From NCBI RefSeq assembly GCF_021155765.1, contig NC_060112.1:19096001-19160000 (forward strand): 64,000 nucleotides of DNA. Reading direction: 5' to 3'. Positions 48,160-64,000 of this stretch are shown here, in pieces. Under the pieces are notes generated by a model. It saw nothing but the letters and a program-made list of their open reading frames with translations, made no database searches and had not been told where the DNA came from. A program made the translations under genes and the position numbers. Within the stretch, counting starts at the first letter, position 1. Every line of letters starts with the position of its first letter. The DNA is from Diprion similis. Its lineage: Eukaryota; Arthropoda; Insecta; Hymenoptera; Diprionidae.

Positions 48160-51100
48160 GTTTTTCGGCCGTAACTTTTGATCTATCGCTCGCAGCGTAT
48201 TGGGACTGCGCTTAATCGATTCCTCTCGCAAAATTACGTCGGAATAGTGCCTGAATGAATTTATTGCAGCATTTTTCGGAATCTTCGAAATTTTTGCTAA
48301 AAATCCAAAGGGGTAAGCCTTGCTTTTTTGGTCATTTTCGGAGCTGAAAGTTTTTTGTCTCGGAATCGATTTGTATGACCATCTCTAGAGTAATTCGACC
48401 CCCAGGAACTCAGAAAACACCTCAAAAATAGCGTAGGAGCAGCAGCAGAGAAATGACGACGAAAATCATGAGTTTTTCGGCTGTAACTTTTGATCTATCG
48501 CTCGCAGCGTATTGGGACTGCGCTTAATCGATTCCTCTCGCAAAATTACGTCGGAATAGTGCCTGAATGAATTTATTGCAGCATTTTTCGGAATCTTCGA
48601 AATTTTTGCTAAAAATCCAAAGGGGTAAGCCTTGCTTTTTTGGTCATTTTCGGAGCTGAAAGTTTTTTGTCTCGGAATCGATTTGTATGACCATCTCTAG
48701 AGTAATTCGACCCCCAGGAACTCAGAAAACACCTCAAAAATAGCGTAGGAGCAGCAGCAGAGAAATGACGACGAAAATCATGAGTTTTTCGGCCGTAACT
48801 TTTGATCTATCGCTCGCAGCGTATTGGGACTGCGCTTAATCGATTCCTCTCGCAAAATTACGTCGGAATAGTGCCTGAATGAATTTATTGCAGCATTTTT
48901 CGGAATCTTCGAAATTTTTGCTAAAAATCCAAAGGGGTAAGCCTTGCTTTTTTGGTCATTTTCGGAGCTGAAAGTTTTTTGTCTCGGAATCGATTTGTAT
49001 GACCATCTCTAGAGTAATTCGACCCCCAGGAACTCAGAAAACACCTCAAAAATAGCGTAGGAGCAGCAGCAGAGAAATGACGACGAAAATCATGAGTTTT
49101 TCGGCTGTAACTTTTGATCTATCGCTCGCAGCGTATTGGGACTGCGCTTAATCGATTCCTCTCGCAAAATTACGTCGGAATAGTGCCTGAATGAATTTAT
49201 TGCAGCATTTTTCGGAATCTTCGAAATTTTTGCTAAAAATCCAAAGGGGTAAGCCTTGCTTTTTTGGTCATTTTCGGAGCTGAAAGTTTTTTGTCTCGGA
49301 ATCGATTTGTATGACCATCTCTAGAGTAATTCGACCCCCAGGAACTCAGAAAACACCTCAAAAATAGCGTAGGAGCAGCAGCAGAGAAATGACGACGAAA
49401 ATCATGAGTTTTTCGGCCGTAACTTTTGATCTATCGCTCGCAGCGTATTGGGACTGCGCTTAATCGATTCCTCTCGCAAAATTACGTCGGAATAGTGCCT
49501 GAATGAATTTATTGCAGCATTTTTCGGAATCTTCGAAATTTTTGCTAAAAATCCAAAGGGGTAAGCCTTGCTTTTTTGGTCATTTTCGGAGCTGAAAGTT
49601 TTTTGTCTCGGAATCGATTTGTATGACCATCTCTAGAGTAATTCGACCCCCAGGAACTCAGAAAACACCTCAAAAATAGCGTAGGAGCAGCAGCAGAGAA
49701 ATGACGACGAAAATCATGAGTTTTTCGGCTGTAACTTTTGATCTATCGCTCGCAGCGTATTGGGACTGCGCTTAATCGATTCCTCTCGCAAAATTACGTC
49801 GGAATAGTGCCTGAATGAATTTATTGCAGCATTTTTCGGAATCTTCGAAATTTTTGCTAAAAATCCAAAGGGGTAAGCCTTGCTTTTTTGGTCATTTTCG
49901 GAGCTGAAAGTTTTTTGTCTCGGAATCGATTTGTATGACCATCTCTAGAGTAATTCGACCCCCAGGAACTCAGAAAACACCTCAAAAATAGCGTAGGAGC
50001 AGCAGCAGAGAAATGACGACGAAAATCATGAGTTTTTCGGCCGTAACTTTTGATCTATCGCTCGCAGCGTATTGGGACTGCGCTTAATCGATTCCTCTCG
50101 CAAAATTACGTCGGAATAGTGCCTGAATGAATTTATTGCAGCATTTTTCGGAATCTTCGAAATTTTTGCTAAAAATCCAAAGGGGTAAGCCTTGCTTTTT
50201 TGGTCATTTTCGGAGCTGAAAGTTTTTTGTCTCGGAATCGATTTGTATGACCATCTCTAGAGTAATTCGACCCCCAGGAACTCAGAAAACACCTCAAAAA
50301 TAGCGTAGGAGCAGCAGCAGAGAAATGACGACGAAAATCATGAGTTTTTCGGCTGTAACTTTTGATCTATCGCTCGCAGCGTATTGGGACTGCGCTTAAT
50401 CGATTCCTCTCGCAAAATTACGTCGGAATAGTGCCTGAATGAATTTATTGCAGCATTTTTCGGAATCTTCGAAATTTTTGCTAAAAATCCAAAGGGGTAA
50501 GCCTTGCTTTTTTGGTCATTTTCGGAGCTGAAAGTTTTTTGTCTCGGAATCGATTTGTATGACCATCTCTAGAGTAATTCGACCCCCAGGAACTCAGAAA
50601 ACACCTCAAAAATAGCGTAGGAGCAGCAGCAGAGAAATGACGACGAAAATCATGAGTTTTTCGGCCGTAACTTTTGATCTATCGCTCGCAGCGTATTGGG
50701 ACTGCGCTTAATCGATTCCTCTCGCAAAATTACGTCGGAATAGTGCCTGAATGAATTTATTGCAGCATTTTTCGGAATCTTCGAAATTTTTGCTAAAAAT
50801 CCAAAGGGGTAAGCCTTGCTTTTTTGGTCATTTTCGGAGCTGAAAGTTTTTTGTCTCGGAATCGATTTGTATGACCATCTCTAGAGTAATTCGACCCCCA
50901 GGAACTCAGAAAACACCTCAAAAATAGCGTAGGAGCAGCAGCAGAGAAATGACGACGAAAATCATGAGTTTTTCGGCTGTAACTTTTGATCTATCGCTCG
51001 CAGCGTATTGGGACTGCGCTTAATCGATTCCTCTCGCAAAATTACGTCGGAATAGTGCCTGAATGAATTTATTGCAGCATTTTTCGGAATCTTCGAAATT

Positions 51101-54100
51101 TTTGCTAAAAATCCAAAGGGGTAAGCCTTGCTTTTTTGGTCATTTTCGGAGCTGAAAGTTTTTTGTCTCGGAATCGATTTGTATGACCATCTCTAGAGTA
51201 ATTCGACCCCCAGGAACTCAGAAAACACCTCAAAAATAGCGTAGGAGCAGCAGCAGAGAAATGACGACGAAAATCATGAGTTTTTCGGCTGTAACTTTTG
51301 ATCTATCGCTCGCAGCGTATTGGGACTGCGCTTAATCGATTCCTCTCGCAAAATTACGTCGGAATAGTGCCTGAATGAATTTATTGCAGCATTTTTCGGA
51401 ATCTTCGAAATTTTTGCTAAAAATCCAAAGGGGTAAGCCTTGCTTTTTTGGTCATTTTCGGAGCTGAAAGTTTTTTGTCTCGGAATCGATTTGTATGACC
51501 ATCTCTAGAGTAATTCGACCCCCAGGAACTCAGAAAACACCTCAAAAATAGCGTAGGAGCAGCAGCAGAGAAATGACGACGAAAATCATGAGTTTTTCGG
51601 CTGTAACTTTTGATCTATCGCTCGCAGCGTATTGGGACTGCGCTTAATCGATTCCTCTCGCAAAATTACGTCGGAATAGTGCCTGAATGAATTTATTGCA
51701 GCATTTTTCGGAATCTTCGAAATTTTTGCTAAAAATCCAAAGGGGTAAGCCTTGCTTTTTTGGTCATTTTCGGAGCTGAAAGTTTTTTGTCTCGGAATCG
51801 ATTTGTATGACCATCTCTAGAGTAATTCGACCCCCAGGAACTCAGAAAACACCTCAAAAATAGCGTAGGAGCAGCAGCAGAGAAATGACGACGAAAATCA
51901 TGAGTTTTTCGGCCGTAACTTTTGATCTATCGCTCGCAGCGTATTGGGACTGCGCTTAATCGATTCCTCTCGCAAAATTACGTCGGAATAGTGCCTGAAT
52001 GAATTTATTGCAGCATTTTTCGGAATCTTCGAAATTTTTGCTAAAAATCCAAAGGGGTAAGCCTTGCTTTTTTGGTCATTTTCGGAGCTGAAAGTTTTTT
52101 GTCTCGGAATCGATTTGTATGACCATCTCTAGAGTAATTCGACCCCCAGGAACTCAGAAAACACCTCAAAAATAGCGTAGGAGCAGCAGCAGAGAAATGA
52201 CGACGAAAATCATGAGTTTTTCGGCTGTAACTTTTGATCTATCGCTCGCAGCGTATTGGGACTGCGCTTAATCGATTCCTCTCGCAAAATTACGTCGGAA
52301 TAGTGCCTGAATGAATTTATTGCAGCATTTTTCGGAATCTTCGAAATTTTTGCTAAAAATCCAAAGGGGTAAGCCTTGCTTTTTTGGTCATTTTCGGAGC
52401 TGAAAGTTTTTTGTCTCGGAATCGATTTGTATGACCATCTCTAGAGTAATTCGACCCCCAGGAACTCAGAAAACACCTCAAAAATAGCGTAGGAGCAGCA
52501 GCAGAGAAATGACGACGAAAATCATGAGTTTTTCGGCCGTAACTTTTGATCTATCGCTCGCAGCGTATTGGGACTGCGCTTAATCGATTCCTCTCGCAAA
52601 ATTACGTCGGAATAGTGCCTGAATGAATTTATTGCAGCATTTTTCGGAATCTTCGAAATTTTTGCTAAAAATCCAAAGGGGTAAGCCTTGCTTTTTTGGT
52701 CATTTTCGGAGCTGAAAGTTTTTTGTCTCGGAATCGATTTGTATGACCATCTCTAGAGTAATTCGACCCCCAGGAACTCAGAAAACACCTCAAAAATAGC
52801 GTAGGAGCAGCAGCAGAGAAATGACGACGAAAATCATGAGTTTTTCGGCTGTAACTTTTGATCTATCGCTCGCCGCGTATTGGGACTGCGCTTAATCGAT
52901 TCCTCTCGCAAAATTACGTCGGAATAGTGCCTGAATGAATTTATTGCAGCATTTTTCGGAATCTTCGAAATTTTTGCTAAAAATCCAAAGGGGTAAGCCT
53001 TGCTTTTTTGGTCATTTTCGGAGCTGAAAGTTTTTTGTCTCGGAATCGATTTGTATGACCATCTCTAGAGTAATTCGACCCCCAGGAACTCAGAAAACAC
53101 CTCAAAAATAGCGTAGGAGCAGCAGCAGAGAAATGACGACGAAAATCATGAGTTTTTCGGCTGTAACTTTTGATCTATCGCTCGCAGCGTATTGGGACTG
53201 CGCTTAATCGATTCCTCTCGCAAAATTACGTCGGAATAGTGCCTGAATGAATTTATTGCAGCATTTTTCGGAATCTTCGAAATTTTTGCTAAAAATCCAA
53301 AGGGGTAAGCCTTGCTTTTTTGGTCATTTTCGGAGCTGAAAGTTTTTTGTCTCGGAATCGATTTGTATGACCATCTCTAGAGTAATTCGACCCCCAGGAA
53401 CTCAGAAAACACCTCAAAAATAGCGTAGGAGCAGCAGCAGAGAAATGACGACGAAAATCATGAGTTTTTCGGCTGTAACTTTTGATCTATCGCTCGCAGC
53501 GTATTGGGACTGCGCTTAATCGATTCCTCTCGCAAAATTACGTCGGAATAGTGCCTGAATGAATTTATTGCAGCATTTTTCGGAATCTTCGAAATTTTTG
53601 CTAAAAATCCAAAGGGGTAAGCCTTGCTTTTTTGGTCATTTTCGGAGCTGAAAGTTTTTTGTCTCGGAATCGATTTGTATGACCATCTCTAGAGTAATTC
53701 GACCCCCAGGAACTCAGAAAACACCTCAAAAATAGCGTAGGAGCAGCAGCAGAGAAATGACGACGAAAATCATGAGTTTTTCGGCTGTAACTTTTGATCT
53801 ATCGCTCGCAGCGTATTGGGACTGCGCTTAATCGATTCCTCTCGCAAAATTACGTCGGAATAGTGCCTGAATGAATTTATTGCAGCATTTTTCGGAATCT
53901 TCGAAATTTTTGCTAAAAATCCAAAGGGGTAAGCCTTGCTTTTTTGGTCATTTTCGGAGCTGAAAGTTTTTTGTCTCGGAATCGATTTGTATGACCATCT
54001 CTAGAGTAATTCGACCCCCAGGAACTCAGAAAACACCTCAAAAATAGCGTAGGAGCAGCAGCAGAGAAATGACGACGAAAATCATGAGTTTTTCGGCTGT

Positions 54101-57100
54101 AACTTTTGATCTATCGCTCGCAGCGTATTGGGACTGCGCTTAATCGATTCCTCTCGCAAAATTACGTCGGAATAGTGCCTGAATGAATTTATTGCAGCAT
54201 TTTTCGGAATCTTCGAAATTTTTGCTAAAAATCCAAAGGGGTAAGCCTTGCTTTTTTGGTCATTTTCGGAGCTGAAAGTTTTTTGTCTCGGAATCGATTT
54301 GTATGACCATCTCTAGAGTAATTCGACCCCCAGGAACTCAGAAAACACCTCAAAAATAGCGTAGGAGCAGCAGCAGAGAAATGACGACGAAAATCATGAG
54401 TTTTTCGGCCGTAACTTTTGATCTATCGCTCGCAGCGTATTGGGACTGCGCTTAATCGATTCCTCTCGCAAAATTACGTCGGAATAGTGCCTGAATGAAT
54501 TTATTGCAGCATTTTTCGGAATCTTCGAAATTTTTGCTAAAAATCCAAAGGGGTAAGCCTTGCTTTTTTGGTCATTTTCGGAGCTGAAAGTTTTTTGTCT
54601 CGGAATCGATTTGTATGACCATCTCTAGAGTAATTCGACCCCCAGGAACTCAGAAAACACCTCAAAAATAGCGTAGGAGCAGCAGCAGAGAAATGACGAC
54701 GAAAATCATGAGTTTTTCGGCCGTAACTTTTGATCTATCGCTCGCAGCGTATTGGGACTGCGCTTAATCGATTCCTCTCGCAAAATTACGTCGGAATAGT
54801 GCCTGAATGAATTTATTGCAGCATTTTTCGGAATCTTCGAAATTTTTGCTAAAAATCCAAAGGGGTAAGCCTTGCTTTTTTGGTCATTTTCGGAGCTGAA
54901 AGTTTTTTGTCTCGGAATCGATTTGTATGACCATCTCTAGAGTAATTCGACCCCCAGGAACTCAGAAAACACCTCAAAAATAGCGTAGGAGCAGCAGCAG
55001 AGAAATGACGACGAAAATCATGAGTTTTTCGGCTGTAACTTTTGATCTATCGCTCGCAGCGTATTGGGACTGCGCTTAATCGATTCCTCTCGCAAAATTA
55101 CGTCGGAATAGTGCCTGAATGAATTTATTGCAGCATTTTTCGGAATCTTCGAAATTTTTGCTAAAAATCCAAAGGGGTAAGCCTTGCTTTTTTGGTCATT
55201 TTCGGAGCTGAAAGTTTTTTGTCTCGGAATCGATTTGTATGACCATCTCTAGAGTAATTCGACCCCCAGGAACTCAGAAAACACCTCAAAAATAGCGTAG
55301 GAGCAGCAGCAGAGAAATGACGACGAAAATCATGAGTTTTTCGGCCGTAACTTTTGATCTATCGCTCGCAGCGTATTGGGACTGCGCTTAATCGATTCCT
55401 CTCGCAAAATTACGTCGGAATAGTGCCTGAATGAATTTATTGCAGCATTTTTCGGAATCTTCGAAATTTTTGCTAAAAATCCAAAGGGGTAAGCCTTGCT
55501 TTTTTGGTCATTTTCGGAGCTGAAAGTTTTTTGTCTCGGAATCGATTTGTATGACCATCTCTAGAGTAATTCGACCCCCAGGAACTCAGAAAACACCTCA
55601 AAAATAGCGTAGGAGCAGCAGCAGAGAAATGACGACGAAAATCATGAGTTTTTCGGCTGTAACTTTTGATCTATCGCTCGCAGCGTATTGGGACTGCGCT
55701 TAATCGATTCCTCTCGCAAAATTACGTCGGAATAGTGCCTGAATGAATTTATTGCAGCATTTTTCGGAATCTTCGAAATTTTTGCTAAAAATCCAAAGGG
55801 GTAAGCCTTGCTTTTTTGGTCATTTTCGGAGCTGAAAGTTTTTTGTCTCGGAATCGATTTGTATGACCATCTCTAGAGTAATTCGACCCCCAGGAACTCA
55901 GAAAACACCTCAAAAATAGCGTAGGAGCAGCAGCAGAGAAATGACGACGAAAATCATGAGTTTTTCGGCTGTAACTTTTGATCTATCGCTCGCAGCGTAT
56001 TGGGACTGCGCTTAATCGATTCCTCTCGCAAAATTACGTCGGAATAGTGCCTGAATGAATTTATTGCAGCATTTTTCGGAATCTTCGAAATTTTTGCTAA
56101 AAATCCAAAGGGGTAAGCCTTGCTTTTTTGGTCATTTTCGGAGCTGAAAGTTTTTTGTCTCGGAATCGATTTGTATGACCATCTCTAGAGTAATTCGACC
56201 CCCAGGAACTCAGAAAACACCTCAAAAATAGCGTAGGAGCAGCAGCAGAGAAATGACGACGAAAATCATGAGTTTTTCGGCTGTAACTTTTGATCTATCG
56301 CTCGCAGCGTATTGGGACTGCGCTTAATCGATTCCTCTCGCAAAATTACGTCGGAATAGTGCCTGAATGAATTTATTGCAGCATTTTTCGGAATCTTCGA
56401 AATTTTTGCTAAAAATCCAAAGGGGTAAGCCTTGCTTTTTTGGTCATTTTCGGAGCTGAAAGTTTTTTGTCTCGGAATCGATTTGTATGACCATCTCTAG
56501 AGTAATTCGACCCCCAGGAACTCAGAAAACACCTCAAAAATAGCGTAGGAGCAGCAGCAGAGAAATGACGACGAAAATCATGAGTTTTTCGGCCGTAACT
56601 TTTGATCTATCGCTCGCAGCGTATTGGGACTGCGCTTAATCGATTCCTCTCGCAAAATTACGTCGGAATAGTGCCTGAATGAATTTATTGCAGCATTTTT
56701 CGGAATCTTCGAAATTTTTGCTAAAAATCCAAAGGGGTAAGCCTTGCTTTTTTGGTCATTTTCGGAGCTGAAAGTTTTTTGTCTCGGAATCGATTTGTAT
56801 GACCATCTCTAGAGTAATTCGACCCCCAGGAACTCAGAAAACACCTCAAAAATAGCGTAGGAGCAGCAGCAGAGAAATGACGACGAAAATCATGAGTTTT
56901 TCGGCCGTAACTTTTGATCTATCGCTCGCAGCGTATTGGGACTGCGCTTAATCGATTCCTCTCGCAAAATTACGTCGGAATAGTGCCTGAATGAATTTAT
57001 TGCAGCATTTTTCGGAATCTTCGAAATTTTTGCTAAAAATCCAAAGGGGTAAGCCTTGCTTTTTTGGTCATTTTCGGAGCTGAAAGTTTTTTGTCTCGGA

Positions 57101-57960
57101 ATCGATTTGTATGACCATCTCTAGAGTAATTCGACCCCCAGGAACTCAGAAAACACCTCAAAAATAGCGTAGGAGCAGCAGCAGAGAAATGACGACGAAA
57201 ATCATGAGTTTTTCGGCTGTAACTTTTGATCTATCGCTCGCAGCGTATTGGGACTGCGCTTAATCGATTCCTCTCGCAAAATTACGTCGGAATAGTGCCT
57301 GAATGAATTTATTGCAGCATTTTTCGGAATCTTCGAAATTTTTGCTAAAAATCCAAAGGGGTAAGCCTTGCTTTTTTGGTCATTTTCGGAGCTGAAAGTT
57401 TTTTGTCTCGGAATCGATTTGTATGACCATCTCTAGAGTAATTCGACCCCCAGGAACTCAGAAAACACCTCAAAAATAGCGTAGGAGCAGCAGCAGAGAA
57501 ATGACGACGAAAATCATGAGTTTTTCGGCCGTAACTTTTGATCTATCGCTCGCAGCGTATTGGGACTGCGCTTAATCGATTCCTCTCGCAAAATTACGTC
57601 GGAATAGTGCCTGAATGAATTTATTGCAGCATTTTTCGGAATCTTCGAAATTTTTGCTAAAAATCCAAAGGGGTAAGCCTTGCTTTTTTGGTCATTTTCG
57701 GAGCTGAAAGTTTTTTGTCTCGGAATCGATTTGTATGACCATCTCTAGAGTAATTCGACCCCCAGGAACTCAGAAAACACCTCAAAAATAGCGTAGGAGC
57801 AGCAGCAGAGAAATGACGACGAAAATCATGAGTTTTTCGGCTGTAACTTTTGATCTATCGCTCGCAGCGTATTGGGACTGCGCTTAATCGATTCCTCTCG
57901 CAAAATTACGTCGGAATAGTGCCTGAATGAATTTATTGCAGCATTTTTCGGAATCTTCGA
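48160..57960 (+). repeat. Homogenised satellite-2 block with alternating TCGGCTG/TCGGCCG units
   Basis: Units here are nearly identical. The main difference is one base in TTTTTCGGCTGTAAC against TTTTTCGGCCGTAAC. From about 48,170 to 50,980 the two alternate strictly (CCG, CTG, CCG, CTG...), making a 624-bp dimer repeat. Later the alternation is broken by runs of CTG (51.29, 51.60 kb; 52.85-54.10 kb; 55.66-56.28 kb) and by pairs of CCG (54.41/54.72; 56.59/56.91 kb). A lone private change (CTCGCCGCG) is near 52,870. Confidence 0.88.
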
Positions 57961-58020
57961 AATTTTTGCTAAAAATCCAAAGGGGTAAGCCTTACTTTTT
58001 TGGTCATTTTCGGAGCCGAA

Positions 58021-58345
58021 AGCTTGTCGTTTCGGGATCGATTTGTATGACTCTTACTAGATTAATTGGATGCCCAGGAACTCAGAAAATACAAGAAAAA
58101 GAGCGGAGGACCCGCAGCAGATAATTTGGCACGCAAAGACCAGCAGCAAAAAAAAAAAGTAGAAAATACGTCTATAGTTTTCTGGCTGCAACTTTCGATT
58201 TGTTGCTCGCAGCGTATTGGGACTGTGCTTGATGGTCCCTCGCAAAATCACGTGTGAACGGTGGTTCAACGAATCAATCGCAGCACTTTTCAGAGTCGTC
58301 GAGATTCTCGCCAAAAATCCAAATGGGTTAGCCTTAGCCTTTTAG
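58021..58345 (+). repeat. Divergent right-edge monomer of satellite 2
   Basis: The canonical array ends in a decayed monomer: GAAAGCTTGTCGTTTCGGG, GATGCCCAGGAACTCAG, GACCAGCAGCAAAAAAA, TTTCTGGCTGCAACTTTCG, GCAGCGTATTGGGACTGTGC and CGCCAAAAATCCAAATGGG, after which similarity stops near 58,345. It shares the GACCAGCAGCAAAAAAA segment and a TTGAT form of the GCGC junction with the left-edge monomer, but not with internal units. Confidence 0.88.
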
Positions 58346-58900
58346 CAGTGAGAACAGTGTATCAGAATATACCGCATATTCTCAAAACTTGAGACATTGA
58401 ATTTTTTGGATACGTGATTTCAAAAGTGCTCATAGAACTCAAAAAAATCGGACTATTCTTGGAACTATTAGACCTGAAAACGAAGTAGTTCAAAAGTTTT
58501 TCAACATATTTGCGACTCAAAGTTGACTTTACATAAAACTTCGGAATACTAAATTAAGCATCTTAGAGATGCCACTATCGCTTATAAAAGATTTGATATT
58601 TTCAGGTAAATATAAACGATACACGTTCATGTATTTGATTGACATTTAAATCTTCGTTGTGTAATTTCGGCGTACATATTTCTTGCGCAAGATTTTCTCA
58701 ACTTTTCAATTTCTCAATGACGATGGTATGTTACCAACGATTTGCACGCACGCGACAGTTCTTTGTTGGTCATGAAGAACTTCTCTTACCGGCGCGGTCA
58801 GTTACTTGGTTGATAATACGTCAGACTGTTAATACCCCTAAACCCGCCTAGGATCCGTCGAGCTGTTGTGAAAAATAACGCAGGGCTGTAAGTCTTCATT
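58346..58900. other. Spacer between satellite 2 and Mcm2
   Basis: About 550 bp with no recognised gene or repeat. Only about 550 bp separate the last satellite trace from the TATA-like box of Mcm2. The region includes GGCGCGGTC near 58,791 and two T-rich stretches; no further regulatory site can be supported. Confidence 0.5.
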
Positions 58901-58909
58901 TATATAAAG
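58901..58909 (+). promoter_or_regulatory. TATA-like box upstream of Mcm2
   Basis: TATATAAAG lies about 250 bp before the Mcm2 start codon. Initiation some 25-35 bp downstream (about 58,930-58,940) would give a leader of roughly 215 nt. It is inferred from sequence only. Confidence 0.4.
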
Positions 58910-59003
58910 TCAACGCTTGAGTGGTGTTTGAGACAGAAATCGAACAGGAGCAAGAGATCCATATCTAGGTCGTGTATCTATTGTTCGTGGCGGATTCGAA
59001 GGT

Positions 59004-59015
59004 TTTGCCGCCAAA
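59004..59015 (+). promoter_or_regulatory. Overlapping E2F-type sites in the Mcm2 leader/promoter
   Basis: TTTGCCGCCAAA contains TTTGCCGC, which fits the E2F/DP consensus TTTSSCGC, and on the opposite strand the near-match TTTGGCGG. MCM2-7 genes are classical E2F targets at the G1/S transition, so the position 137-148 bp before the start codon is meaningful. Confidence 0.5.
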
Positions 59016-59032
59016 TTGTACACTCACACCAC

Positions 59033-59040
59033 GCGCCAAA
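59033..59040 (-). promoter_or_regulatory. E2F-type site in the Mcm2 leader/promoter
   Basis: GCGCCAAA reads TTTGGCGC on the minus strand, a perfect E2F/DP consensus. It lies 18 bp from the paired site at 59,004-59,015 and about 112 bp before the start codon. Confidence 0.55.
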
Positions 59041-59151
59041 TCGAACTGGAGTCGGTTTATGTTGCGTGTACATCATACGTAGTTTGATTTTGTTCCGAAA
59101 ATATACCCTTACGAGTCTTATCCGAATATATTGCTTCACCGGAGTAATAGA

Positions 59152-63780
<4,629 letters not shown>

Positions 63781-63838
63781 AGAACACGATAACACAAGAT
63801 CAGTGAAGTGATGTTAAAGACTACTATTTCCAGGTGAA

Positions 63839-63844
63839 AATAAA
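63839..63844 (+). terminator. Polyadenylation signal of Mcm2
   Basis: A canonical AATAAA 59 nt after the TGA stop codon, followed by a T/G-rich stretch (CTCATTGTGTGCC, GTTTTGTTACTT) suited to a downstream element. It implies a short 3' untranslated region. The remaining 150 bp of the window hold nothing else recognisable. Confidence 0.75.
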
Positions 63845-64000
63845 AACTCATTGTGTGCCTTTTACAACCGTATGTTGAGCGAAGTTTTGTTACTTCCTTG
63901 AAAACCTGAAATTGTTAGATTCGACAGATTATTTAAGTTTAATTTCTGTTGATTATAACTGTAAACCTACCGCATGCATTCTGTATATGTGGTAACAAAT

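Larger units (their letters stand above)
39735..58020 (+). repeat. Satellite 2: 312-bp tandem array
   Basis: About 58 head-to-tail copies. The anchor ATGACGACGAAAATCATGAG recurs at 40,046, 40,358, 40,669, 40,978, 41,289, 41,601 and 41,913, and so on to 57,813. The unit is 312 bp, with 311- and 309-bp variants (309 where GTAGAAGCAGCAGAG lacks one GCA). Two main forms exist: GCGCTGATCGATTTCTC with GTCGAAATAGTG, and GCGCTTAATCGATTCCTC with GTCGGAATAGTG. Units from 45.6 kb on are almost identical; those before it are mixed. Both strands of a unit stay open for 60-88 codons, which explains the many short ORFs here. These are not genes: the reading frames are broken between units and end at the repeat boundary. 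Confidence 0.97.

Overview
The window is eukaryotic nuclear DNA, most likely from an insect and probably hymenopteran-like; the order is inferred from gene structure and protein character, not tested. It is AT-rich, has GT-AG introns, and carries two intact multi-exon genes, several decayed transposons and two very large tandem satellites. More than 60% of the window is satellite DNA.

Layout. (1) 1-19,955: satellite 1, a 185-bp unit that is itself a diverged dimer of 91 + 94 bp, about 108 copies, open at the left edge of the window and organised into several higher-order repeats. (2) 19,956-20,611: decayed edge monomers of the same satellite. (3) 20,612-33,150: gene-free sequence with relics of a PIF/Harbinger (HARBI1-like) transposase, a small MITE, a P-element/THAP9-like transposase, a Ty1/copia polyprotein that has lost its reverse transcriptase, and a few orphan satellite-1 monomers at 27.24-27.59 kb. 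(4) 33,152-35,711, minus strand: a complete nine-exon Clcc1 gene (ER chloride channel CLIC-like 1), 480 codons. (5) 36.4-39.6 kb: a second copy of the MITE, decayed satellite-2 monomers, and a 2.0-kb foldback-like palindrome nested inside those monomers. (6) 39.6-58.35 kb: satellite 2, a 312-bp unit in about 58 copies, variable at its left end, almost perfectly homogenised in its right two thirds, with old divergent monomers at both ends. (7) 58.9-63.84 kb, plus strand: a complete 15-exon Mcm2 gene (replicative helicase subunit), 879 codons, with a TATA-like box, E2F-type sites in the leader or promoter, and a polyadenylation signal.

The two genes are not functionally linked: Clcc1 acts in the ER membrane and Mcm2 in DNA replication. 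They are arranged divergently, back to back, separated by about 23 kb that is mostly satellite 2. The main interest is in repeat evolution: higher-order repeat blocks at several scales, ancestral monomers kept at array edges, orphan monomers 7 kb from their array, and a foldback element sitting exactly at the border of a satellite. Nearly all short ORFs in the gene-free and satellite DNA are chance or repeat-derived.
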